Below are positions 1 through 5,580 of a stretch of 5,977 nt of DNA, in pieces. The position numbers were made by a program, and so were the translations under genes. The stretch comes from Rhodospirillaceae bacterium (lineage in GTDB: Bacteria; Pseudomonadota; Alphaproteobacteria; Rhodospirillales; Rhodospirillaceae). Location of the stretch: NCBI GenBank assembly GCA_016937315.1, contig JAFGWD010000178.1:1-5977 (forward strand), read 5' to 3'. Each line of letters begins with the position of its first letter. Position 1 is the first letter of the stretch. The notes below the pieces were generated by a model. The model worked only from the letters and a program-made list of their open reading frames with translations. It was not told where the DNA came from and did not search any database.

Positions 1-246
1 GCCCTATTGAAGGATGTTGTTGCTCGACTGAGTCAAAACGCCGATGACAGCGTACAGCTCCTTGCCTATGCACAAGGGGAAAACCGTAGCAAATCAAGGC
101 GTTTATCCCTGTCTCGTGCCCTCGCGGTACGCTCCTATTTGCTCAGCCAGGACATCCGCAACACCCGTATCGAAGTCCGCGCCTTGGGTGATCAAATCCC
201 GGACGGAAAACCAGACCGCGTTGACGTCATCCTGCAACGTCCCTGA
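1..246 (+). CDS. OmpA-like C-terminal domain protein, 5' end missing
   Basis: The reading frame is open from the first base and ends in TGA, so only the last 81 residues are visible and the true start lies outside the window. The visible part resembles the end of an OmpA/MotB-type domain: a strand (residues 18-23), the RRLSLSRALAVRSYL helix (about 33-47), then a strand with RIEVRALGD and a final DRVDVIL, which stands where canonical members have an NRRVE-type end. The arginine of the SLSRA segment is kept. The canonical (G)HTD turn, whose Asp contacts diaminopimelate, reads AYAQ at residues 22-25, so ordinary peptidoglycan binding is doubtful. The gene lies 53 bases upstream of a MotA/ExbB-like gene on the same strand, suggesting a shared envelope operon. 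Signal peptide and N-terminal domains cannot be judged. Membership of the OmpA-like superfamily is fairly secure; the function is not known. Confidence 0.75.
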   Translation, partial: ALLKDVVARLSQNADDSVQLLAYAQGENRSKSRRLSLSRALAVRSYLLSQDIRNTRIEVRALGDQIPDGKPDRVDVILQRP

Positions 247-285
247 ACTTGGATCACCCAGCACGGACTACGCGAGGAAAAACCC

Positions 286-290
286 AAGGA
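286..290 (+). promoter_or_regulatory. Ribosome binding site deciding the start of the MotA/ExbB-like gene
   Basis: AAGGA lies 9 bases before ATG at 300 and 6 bases before GTG at 297. The frame is open back to TTG at 249, but no comparable site precedes that codon. This favours 300 (or 297) as the start. Confidence 0.6.
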
Positions 291-299
291 TTTCCCGTG

Positions 300-1466
300 A
301 TGCAATCGCCTCGCCGCTATCTTCGACGCATGGTCCTGTTTTTGATCGCGGTTGCGGCAGCGGCTGCGCTGTTGTTCCCGGTGCTCCGCGATGCCTTCAT
401 GGCCAACCCGGCCTTGAATGGATTGATTTGCGGGACCGTGTTCGCGGGTATTCTTTTCGCTTTTCGCCAAGTTCTCGCCCTCGGGCCTGAACTCCGCTGG
501 GCAACCGCGTTTCAAACATCCAAGCCCGGCCTCTCTGGCGCACCACAGCCGCACCTCCTGGCTCCAGCGGCCCGCATGCTGGCCGACAAGCAAGATCGCG
601 GACGCTTCACCCTGTCCACCACGGCCACACGTTCGTTGCTGGATAGCCTCTCGACCCGCCTGGATGAAAGCCGTGACATTTCCCGCTACTTTATCGGGCT
701 CGCGATCTTTCTGGGGCTTCTGGGGACGTTCTGGGGGCTTTTGGACACGGTGCGTGCGATTGGCGGGGTGATTGCCGATCTCTCGGTTTCTGGCGGCGAT
801 ATCAATCAGGTGTTCGCCAACCTGAAAGAAGGCCTGCAAGCCCCACTTGCCGGTATGGGCACAGCATTTTCGTCCTCCCTGCTGGGGTTGTCCGGCTCTC
901 TGGTGATCGGATTTCTTGATCTACAGCTTGGACAGTCTCAGAACGCCTTTTTCAATCAGGTGGAAGACTGGCTGGCAGGACTGACACGCCTTTCCTCTGG
1001 CGCGGGTCCGGTTGGCGATGGTGAGGGCGGATCCGTGCCCGCCTATATCGGTGCACTTTTGGAACAAACCGCCGAAAGCCTGACCGAACTGCAACGCCTG
1101 ACATCACGCGGCGATGAAAGCACCCTCGCCACCACACGAGAAATCCGCGAGCTCACGCAGCGCCTGGACCTGTTATCCGAACACATGCACACGCAGCAGC
1201 AAGTGATGCTGAAACTTGCCGAACATCAGTCTTCCTTGCTGTCTGGTATTCATACTCTGGCAAAGGCCGATAGCGGCCTTGACACGGAGACCCGCAGCGC
1301 CTTGAAAGCACTGCCCCGCGCCGTCGAAAATGGTTTGTCGGCGGTGTTGGATGAAATGACACGCGGACGCTCGGAAATCACCCGTGACATGCGCTCGGAA
1401 ATCAAGGTTCTGGCCCGCACCATTGCTGCCGTCGCCGAGGACGGGGCTTCGGGTCGCGAACCATGA
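300..1466 (+). CDS. MotA/TolQ/ExbB-type proton-channel protein with long C-terminal cytoplasmic tail
   Basis: This is a 388-residue inner-membrane protein of the MotA/TolQ/ExbB superfamily, whose members form pentameric proton channels around a MotB/TolR/ExbD-type partner. Four hydrophobic segments are visible at about residues 11-29, 40-61, 130-151 and 181-207. The third carries the family signature GLLGTFWGLLDTV (139-151) and the fourth the small-residue-rich GMGTAFSSSLLGL (185-197). About 70 mostly polar residues separate the first and second pairs. After the fourth segment comes a largely helical, charged tail of about 180 residues that should be cytoplasmic; it is much longer than in TolQ or ExbB. 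ATG at 300 was chosen because of the AAGGA upstream; an in-frame GTG at 297 and a TTG at 249 are alternatives. The end overlaps the next gene by four bases (ATGA), implying translational coupling and a one-to-one functional pair. The driven process is not known. A flagellar MotA is unlikely because no flagellar genes are present and the tail differs. Confidence 0.88.
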   Translation: MQSPRRYLRRMVLFLIAVAAAAALLFPVLRDAFMANPALNGLICGTVFAGILFAFRQVLALGPELRWATAFQTSKPGLSGAPQPHLLAPAARMLADKQDRGRFTLSTTATRSLLDSLSTRLDESRDISRYFIGLAIFLGLLGTFWGLLDTVRAIGGVIADLSVSGGDINQVFANLKEGLQAPLAGMGTAFSSSLLGLSGSLVIGFLDLQLGQSQNAFFNQVEDWLAGLTRLSSGAGPVGDGEGGSVPAYIGALLEQTAESLTELQRLTSRGDESTLATTREIRELTQRLDLLSEHMHTQQQVMLKLAEHQSSLLSGIHTLAKADSGLDTETRSALKALPRAVENGLSAVLDEMTRGRSEITRDMRSEIKVLARTIAAVAEDGASGREP

Positions 1467-2536
1467 GCCAGCGGCGCGGTCGACAGGCAGCCCCTGACAT
1501 TTGGCCAGGGTTTGTTGACGTCATCTCATCGCTTCTGATCCTGATCCTCTTTCTCCTGATGATCTTTGTCCTGGCACAGTTCTTTATGGGACAAGCCCTA
1601 TCTGGACGCGATGCGGCCTTAGACCGCCTCAGCCACCAGGTCAGTGAACTGGCGGATTTGCTCTCCATCGAACGTAAGGCGAATGCGGACCTGCGCCTGA
1701 ATCTGACACAATTGTCCAGCGAACTCGCCAATACCACGGCCAAAGCCGAAGCATTGCAATCAACCAGCGAAGAAGCCCAACGCCTCAACGCCGATGTCGC
1801 AGCACTGCGTGCTCTGAAGCAAGAACTGGAACGCCGCATCTCGGAAATGGATGCGGCCTTAGGCGAAAAGGATACGGCACTCGCAAAAGAGCGCCATTTA
1901 AGCGAAGAAGCACGCGCACAAGCGGCTCTGCTGAACCAACAGCTGGCCGCCATAAAAGCCGAAATGGCCCGCCTGAATACGGCCCTGGACGCTTCAGAAA
2001 AGCTTGCCGAAGATCAAAAAATCCAGATCGCCAACCTGGGCCAACGACTGAACCAAGCACTGGCCAGCAAAGTGGCCGAACTGGCACGCTACCGTTCGGA
2101 ATTTTTTGGGCGTTTGCGAGCAGTTTTAGGCCAGCGTGCCGATATCCGCATCCAAGGGGATCGGTTCGTTTTCCAGTCCGAGGTGCTTTTCGCACAAGGC
2201 TCCGCCGATCTGGGCGAGGACGGAAAACGACAACTTGCACAGCTAGGACAAACCCTAGCCGAGATCAGCAACAAAATTCCCAACGATATCGATTGGATTC
2301 TCCGCATTGATGGGCATACCGATAAGGTTCCAATCTCCAACCTACAATTTCGCTCCAATTGGGAACTTTCGTCGGCTCGCGCAATTTCTGTGGTCCGTTT
2401 CCTGATCGACCAAGGACTGCCTGCTAACCGCTTGGTTGCCGCCGGTTTTGGTGAATATCAACCCATTGATACGGGCAAATCTGATGCCGCCCTGCGCCGC
2501 AATCGCCGCATTGAGTTCAAACTCACGCAACGATAG
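1463..2536 (+). CDS. MotB/OmpA-type peptidoglycan-binding partner of the proton channel
   Basis: This 357-residue protein has the layout of a stator partner. A short basic N-terminus is followed by one transmembrane helix (about 17-41) that begins PGFVDVISSLL. Asp19 near its start sits where MotB and its relatives carry the proton-accepting aspartate. Next comes a long heptad-rich, Glu/Ala/Leu/Gln-rich coiled coil (about 48-215), presumably periplasmic. The end is an OmpA-like domain (about 238-357) with DGHTD (283-287), NWELSSARA (299-307) and NRRIEFKL (347-354). Asp287 and Arg306 match the pair that binds peptidoglycan diaminopimelate in OmpA family members. The start codon overlaps the stop of the channel gene and has no clear Shine-Dalgarno, consistent with translational coupling. 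The coiled coil, about 170 residues, is far longer than the equivalent in flagellar MotB. It could also be called simply an OmpA family protein. The family assignment is strong; the role is inference. Confidence 0.9.
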   Translation: MSQRRGRQAAPDIWPGFVDVISSLLILILFLLMIFVLAQFFMGQALSGRDAALDRLSHQVSELADLLSIERKANADLRLNLTQLSSELANTTAKAEALQSTSEEAQRLNADVAALRALKQELERRISEMDAALGEKDTALAKERHLSEEARAQAALLNQQLAAIKAEMARLNTALDASEKLAEDQKIQIANLGQRLNQALASKVAELARYRSEFFGRLRAVLGQRADIRIQGDRFVFQSEVLFAQGSADLGEDGKRQLAQLGQTLAEISNKIPNDIDWILRIDGHTDKVPISNLQFRSNWELSSARAISVVRFLIDQGLPANRLVAAGFGEYQPIDTGKSDAALRRNRRIEFKLTQR

Positions 2537-2582
2537 ATCTGGACACCGGCCATGGTTTCTGATACCGACTACGCCCTCATTC

Positions 2583-2587
2583 GGGAG
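2583..2587 (+). promoter_or_regulatory. Ribosome binding site of rpmE
   Basis: GGGAG lies 10 bases before the rpmE ATG at 2598. It fixes that start over the in-frame upstream ATG at 2436, which lies inside the preceding gene. The protein from 2598 also begins exactly like known L31 proteins (MKKDIHP). Confidence 0.55.
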
Positions 2588-2597
2588 CACGACGACG

Positions 2598-2822
2598 ATG
2601 AAAAAAGACATTCACCCGGCCTATGACAACCTGAAGGTTATCATGACGGACGGAACCGAGTTCATGACCCGCTCGACAAAGGGTGGCCCCGACGCCGTTA
2701 TGCGTCTGGATATTGACTCCAAGTCCCATCCGGCCTGGACTGGCGTTCACCGTCTGAACGACAGCGGCGGGCAGTTGGCCAAGTTCAAGAAGCGCTTCGC
2801 TGGTTTGGGAATGCAGTCCTGA
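2598..2822 (+). CDS. rpmE: 50S ribosomal protein L31
   Basis: This 74-residue protein is recognised by its MKKDIHP start, the MTDGTEF and RSTKGG segments, the LDIDSKSHPAWTGVHR core and the GQLAKFKKRFAGLG end. It is a component of the large ribosomal subunit, where L31 helps bridge the two subunits. It has no cysteine, so it lacks the CxxC-type zinc site of zinc-binding L31 and is a zinc-independent form. It is the long version common in alphaproteobacteria, with extra residues around 28-33. It starts 61 bases after the OmpA-type gene with no terminator between them, so read-through from that operon is possible. A TTGAGT-like -35 at 2511 with a poor -10 is too weak to call a promoter. A strong terminator follows. 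The start is fixed by GGGAG ten bases upstream and by the family N-terminus. Confidence 0.96.
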   Translation: MKKDIHPAYDNLKVIMTDGTEFMTRSTKGGPDAVMRLDIDSKSHPAWTGVHRLNDSGGQLAKFKKRFAGLGMQS

Positions 2823-2846
2823 CCTTCGGTTCGTGATCACATTTTG

Positions 2847-2884
2847 AAAACGATGCCGCCGATTATGGGCGGCATCGTTTTTTT
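2847..2884 (+). terminator. Intrinsic terminator after rpmE
   Basis: The arms AAAACGATGCCGCC (2847-2860) and GGCGGCATCGTTTT (2868-2881) are perfect complements over 14 bp. They enclose the 7-base loop GATTATG, and a run of seven T (2878-2884) ends the structure. It closes the rpmE transcript 24 bases after the stop. An A run also precedes the stem, so it could act in both directions, but no minus-strand gene needs it here. Confidence 0.95.
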
Positions 2885-2914
2885 CTTGTTCAGAGGGACA
2901 GTTTGTGAGGAACT

Positions 2915-2936
2915 CTTAACCTTAACCACATAAGGT
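2915..2936. repeat. Tandem CTTAAC pair overlapping a short inverted repeat upstream of the cyclase gene
   Basis: CTTAAC occurs twice in tandem (2915-2920 and 2921-2926). It overlaps a perfect inverted repeat with arms ACCTTA (2919-2924) and TAAGGT (2931-2936) and a 6-base spacer. The site lies 61 bases before the cyclase start, in the 113-base stretch after the rpmE terminator that should contain its promoter. An operator is possible, but short repeats of this size can arise by chance. No convincing -35/-10 pair was found here. Confidence 0.3.
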
Positions 2937-2997
2937 GAGGCTCTGAATCACCCATTCGACCGCGCCCTTCTGGCCAATCGAAACGGACCAGCCGACC

Positions 2998-4920
2998 ATG
3001 AGCGGGACGACAAAGATCACATCCTTCGAGCTTTACACCCTGGAATCTTCCGGGTGGACATTGACGGGTCGTTACACCGCCGCCGAATTCGACGACGCCA
3101 TGACCGATGCGAAGAGCATCGAAAAGAACCAACGACACGCCACCAAGCTGGTTCGCGAGATCTATTACCCGGACGATAACCACACCGACGAAGCGGTGAT
3201 GCGTATCAGCCCCAACCTAATAGAATACAAACGCCGCTTGGCTCAAGCTCAGGTTCGCCCCAGCCCCAGACGCAGTGGCGGTGGCGGAAACAAAGCGCAA
3301 AACCTTCAATTTACCTGGGATGATGGTGCGGCAGCCACCAACCTAAGAACCACGCAGATTCTCTCTCGCATTGCCATGATGGTCCTTAGTGCGCTGGTCA
3401 TCGCCGCAAGCGTCACCGCCGTCCTGTCCCTGCTGCTGCGATCTCCGTCGATTTCCAAGGCTCTGCCCGCATCCGTCTCACCACAGATTCTGTTCTGGAC
3501 CTTTATCACGGTGTTTTTATTAGCGGCTTTGCCTCTGGTCAGCCGCTATATCCCCTCTATTTTAGTCAAAACGCCCCCGCCAGAGGAAGACCATCTCGCC
3601 TTTTTGAAAATGCCGGGAAACACCCCAGATCCATCCGACACGCCAGCACCAGCTGATGGCAGTTCCCCATTATTCAAAAATGATCCTGGGCTGATGGAAC
3701 GCCCCCCAGAACCAGAAAAAAAGCCAGAGCCTGAAAAGAAACCCAAGCCAGAACCAGAAAAGAAACCAGAACCAGAAAAAAAGCCGGAACCAGAAAAAAA
3801 GCCGGAAAAAAAGACCGAGGACGAAACGCCGCCCGAGGACGCTCAGAAAAAGGCCGAAATCGCCCAGATCGAACGCCAACGCATGACCATGATGCGTTTC
3901 CTGACCGGAGCCATCACCTCTCTGAAAGGAACCCGCCCGTATCTGGATGCTTATAATAAATTTGGCCTCAACCTCATCATGTCCGGAGCCTGCGCCGCCA
4001 TGGGACGTCGCGAAGCCCTAAGCTCGGCTCAAGTGATGGCCATAACCCATGAAGCCGTTTCCATGCTGGGCAGCAAACCATCCCTCGCTGAGGCCTTTTG
4101 CCGAAAAATTGACGAGCATGTCATGGATGCCCGCTATGCCGCGATGTATCAAAACGGAGAGACTGCGCTCAACGATTACCTAGACGGGAAAGGCTCTCCG
4201 TTCGAGGACGTCAGCGCAGCCATGGCTGCGTGGAACCGTCCAGCGGACCGCATTTCGGGAACCAACATCATCACCGTCATGTTCACCGATATGGTGGGAT
4301 CGACACAACTCACCCAAAATCGTGGCGATTCTGCCGCGCAAGATTATGTCCGCGCCCACAATATGATCGTCCGCGCCGCATTGTCCGAGTATCAAGGTGT
4401 GGAGGTCAAACACACTGGTGATGGCATCATGGCTTCGTTTGGCACACCGTCCCAAGCCGTCATATGCGCCGCGATGATCCAGAAGTCCGTACGGATATAT
4501 AACGCAGGCAATCCGAAACAGACTTTTCGCCTCCGAATCGGCATCAATGCCGGAGAACCCATCATTGAGGACGACGATCTGTTCGGTACAGCCGTGCAAC
4601 TGGCTGCCCGCATTTGCTCCGAGGCCGAACCCGACCACATCCTGGTTTCCAACGTGGTGCGCGAGCTGGTTGTCGGGAAAGCCTATCCCATGCTGCGTCT
4701 ACCGCCCCGAAACTTGCGCGGCATCCAGGACCCACAAACACTTTTCGATGTCGATTGGACGGCCCTCACCGAAAACGCCCCCGCCGCCACAGCACCGGAG
4801 CAAGCTGTGTCCAGTCCCGAGGATGCCCCACCGGCAACCGAAAACCCCGCACACACCCCCGCATCCTCAATGCCGGAAACGCTGTCTGTACCCAGATCAG
4901 ACCCGCCACCAATCGCCTGA
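2998..4920 (+). CDS. Membrane-anchored class III adenylate cyclase with unassigned N-terminal domain and Pro-Glu-Lys linker
   Basis: This 640-residue protein should make cAMP from ATP at the inner membrane. Its parts are: a small soluble N-terminal region (1 to about 85) of unrecognised type; a polar Arg/Gly-rich stretch; two transmembrane helices (about 125-147 and 164-186) joined by a short loop, placing both ends in the cytoplasm; a Pro-Glu-Lys repeat linker (237-272); an unrecognised helical region (about 280-415); the cyclase domain (about 422-582); and a Pro/Ala-rich disordered tail. Catalytic residues visible are metal-binding Asp431 in FTDMVGST and Asp475 in KHTGDG, Lys471 and Asp527 (DLFG) at the two purine-recognition positions, and Arg538. 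Lys and Asp there point to ATP, not GTP. The transition-state Asn is replaced by Gln534 (VQLAAR). The start has no good Shine-Dalgarno, but it is the first start after an in-frame stop at 2944. It is set off by the rpmE terminator upstream and appears to stand alone. Confidence 0.92.
   Translation: MSGTTKITSFELYTLESSGWTLTGRYTAAEFDDAMTDAKSIEKNQRHATKLVREIYYPDDNHTDEAVMRISPNLIEYKRRLAQAQVRPSPRRSGGGGNKAQNLQFTWDDGAAATNLRTTQILSRIAMMVLSALVIAASVTAVLSLLLRSPSISKALPASVSPQILFWTFITVFLLAALPLVSRYIPSILVKTPPPEEDHLAFLKMPGNTPDPSDTPAPADGSSPLFKNDPGLMERPPEPEKKPEPEKKPKPEPEKKPEPEKKPEPEKKPEKKTEDETPPEDAQKKAEIAQIERQRMTMMRFLTGAITSLKGTRPYLDAYNKFGLNLIMSGACAAMGRREALSSAQVMAITHEAVSMLGSKPSLAEAFCRKIDEHVMDARYAAMYQNGETALNDYLDGKGSPFEDVSAAMAAWNRPADRISGTNIITVMFTDMVGSTQLTQNRGDSAAQDYVRAHNMIVRAALSEYQGVEVKHTGDGIMASFGTPSQAVICAAMIQKSVRIYNAGNPKQTFRLRIGINAGEPIIEDDDLFGTAVQLAARICSEAEPDHILVSNVVRELVVGKAYPMLRLPPRNLRGIQDPQTLFDVDWTALTENAPAATAPEQAVSSPEDAPPATENPAHTPASSMPETLSVPRSDPPPIA
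3706..3813 (+). repeat. In-frame PEPEKK hexapeptide repeats inside the cyclase gene
   Basis: Residues 237-272 of the cyclase consist of PEPEKK, PEPEKK, PKPEPEKK, PEPEKK, PEPEKK and PEKK. At DNA level this is a run of near-identical 18-base units (ccagaaccagaaaaaaag type). It encodes an extended, highly charged linker between the second membrane helix and the cytoplasmic domains, resembling the Pro-Glu/Pro-Lys spacer of TonB in composition. The units nearest the 3' end are the most alike at DNA level, so copy number may vary between strains by slippage. Confidence 0.9.
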
Positions 4921-4929
4921 TCCAGAGGC

Positions 4930-4959
4930 CTTGACAAGCCCAACCCTCAAAACACATAT
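4930..4959 (+). promoter_or_regulatory. Heat-shock-type promoter of the hsp20 gene
   Basis: CTTGACA (4930-4936) and CACATAT (4953-4959) are separated by 16 bases. Each agrees with six of seven positions of the sigma-32 (RpoH) consensus CTTGAAA / CCCATNT. The -35 also contains a perfect sigma-70 TTGACA, but the matching -10 for that factor is poor (CATATC, 3 of 6, at 18 bases). The predicted transcript start, near 4965-4967, falls at the base of the first leader hairpin. The promoter lies just after the cyclase stop at 4920. Confidence 0.65.
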
Positions 4960-4966
4960 CCTTCTC

Positions 4967-5061
4967 GTCGGTCGCCACAGAGTCGGGACCGACATCAAAC
5001 GCGGGTGGCCCATGTGCACCCGCAGGTTTTGGAATCGCTCAAATCAAGGAGGATTACCATG
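4967..5061 (+). promoter_or_regulatory. ROSE-like RNA thermometer in the hsp20 leader
   Basis: Three consecutive hairpins can form. The first has arms GTCGGTC (4967-4973) and GACCGAC (4987-4993). The second has arms GCGGGTG (5001-5007) and CACCCGC (5017-5023). In the third, GGAAUCGCU (5031-5039) pairs with AGGAUUACC (5050-5058), leaving G5037 and A5056 bulged and a 10-base loop. The third covers half of the AAGGAGGA Shine-Dalgarno and abuts the start codon. UCGCU opposite the Shine-Dalgarno with an unpaired G is the conserved UYGCU feature of ROSE elements, which melt on heating to allow translation of small heat-shock genes in alpha- and gammaproteobacteria. A competing register pairs UCGCU with AGGA at 5047-5050. 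Folding was judged by eye, not calculated. Confidence 0.8.
5046..5053 (+). promoter_or_regulatory. Shine-Dalgarno of hsp20, partly sequestered
   Basis: AAGGAGGA lies 5 bases before the ATG at 5059 and is close to the ideal anti-16S sequence. It decides the start over the in-frame GTG at 5005, which lies inside the second leader hairpin. A strong site combined with masking by the third hairpin fits a thermosensor design. Confidence 0.85.
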
Positions 5062-5532
5062 CGTGCTTATGACCTCTCCCCCCTGCACCGTTTCACCGTT
5101 GGCTTTGATAACGTCAGCCGCCTGATGGATGCTGTCAGCCGACTCGATGAAGGGGCGGTGTCGTATCCGCCCTACAACATCGAACGTTTCGGCGAGGACC
5201 AGTACCGCATTTCAATGGCCGTGGCCGGATTCGCCGAAAACGAACTCGACATCACGCTGAAAGACAACACACTGACCGTCGCAGCCCGTAAGACCGAGGA
5301 AGAAGAGGATCAAAATCCCTCCATTTACCTTCACCGTGGAATTGCATCGCGGGCTTTTGAACGACGGTTTGAACTGGCCGCGCATATCAAGGTCAAAGGG
5401 GCGAGCTTGGAAAACGGACTGCTCCACATTGACCTGGAACGCGAAGTGCCGGAGGAATTGAAACCTCGGAAGATCCAGATTACCGGCGAGACCGCGCCAA
5501 AAACCCTCAGCGGTCCGTCGAAAGCCGCCTGA
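5059..5532 (+). CDS. Hsp20/alpha-crystallin small heat-shock protein (IbpA-like)
   Basis: This 157-residue ATP-independent holdase chaperone would bind unfolding proteins in the cytoplasm and hold them for refolding by DnaK/ClpB. The N-terminus MRAYDLSPLHRFTVGFD is typical of alphaproteobacterial IbpA/HspA-type proteins. The alpha-crystallin domain runs from about residue 36 (YPPYNIERFGEDQYRI) to 128. It includes the YLHRGIASRAFERRFEL segment (90-106) and the conserved GASLENGLLHIDL strand region (114-126). The C-terminal IxI motif that docks neighbouring dimers is I139-Q140-I141. Length is normal for the family. The start at 5059 is set by the strong AAGGAGGA upstream and by the family N-terminus. 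It appears monocistronic, with a heat-shock-type promoter, a ROSE-like leader and its own terminator, so dual transcriptional and translational heat control is likely. Confidence 0.96.
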   Translation: MRAYDLSPLHRFTVGFDNVSRLMDAVSRLDEGAVSYPPYNIERFGEDQYRISMAVAGFAENELDITLKDNTLTVAARKTEEEEDQNPSIYLHRGIASRAFERRFELAAHIKVKGASLENGLLHIDLEREVPEELKPRKIQITGETAPKTLSGPSKAA

Positions 5533-5553
5533 ATCATCCGTTCCCATGCATGT

Positions 5554-5580
5554 GGGAGGCGCGTTTGCGCCTCCCTTTTT
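5554..5580 (+). terminator. Intrinsic terminator after hsp20
   Basis: GGGAGGCGC (5554-5562) and GCGCCTCCC (5567-5575) form a perfect 9-bp stem with a GTTT loop, followed by five T (5576-5580). It lies 21 bases after the hsp20 stop. The T run runs into the stop codon of the convergent thioesterase gene. Read on the minus strand the stem has no U run after it, so it serves mainly the plus strand. Confidence 0.92.

Noticed and set aside
249..299. N-terminal extension of the channel protein from TTG at 249
   Set aside because: The 17 extra residues have no family resemblance and no ribosome binding site; AAGGA at 286-290 supports a start at 297 or 300.
192..839. 215-codon minus-strand open frame
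   Set aside because: It is antisense to the membrane segments of the channel protein and spans two plus-strand genes; its composition (Arg/Gln/Gly-rich) is typical of a shadow frame.
300..2536. Zorya-type anti-phage ZorA/ZorB pair
   Set aside because: The channel plus OmpA-type layout is similar, but no ZorC, ZorD or ZorE gene is next to it; the downstream neighbour is rpmE. The surroundings are housekeeping genes without signs of a defence island.
2511..2539. Possible rpmE promoter (TTGAGT with TAGATC at 17 bases)
   Set aside because: The -35 has four matches and the -10 only three, inside the end of a coding region; too weak to annotate.
2552..2626. Small 24-codon ORF (MVSDTDYALIR...) overlapping the start of rpmE in another frame
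   Set aside because: It has no clear ribosome binding site and no attenuator-like structure follows; open frames of this size are expected by chance.
3706..3813. Tandem repeat as a CRISPR array or non-coding satellite
   Set aside because: The units are 18 bases, contiguous, without spacers and in frame inside a long coding region; they encode PEPEKK.
3546..3879. Minus-strand frames rich in Phe/Gly/Leu opposite the repeat linker
   Set aside because: They are antisense readings of the PEPEKK repeats; the plus-strand frame has recognisable domains and catalytic motifs.
4180..4652. Long open frames antisense to the cyclase domain
   Set aside because: They mirror a strongly conserved plus-strand domain, lack family features and have no ribosome binding site.
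2998..4920. Guanylate cyclase assignment
   Set aside because: The purine-recognition positions are Lys471 and Asp527, the adenylate pair; guanylate cyclases usually have Glu and Cys or similar there.
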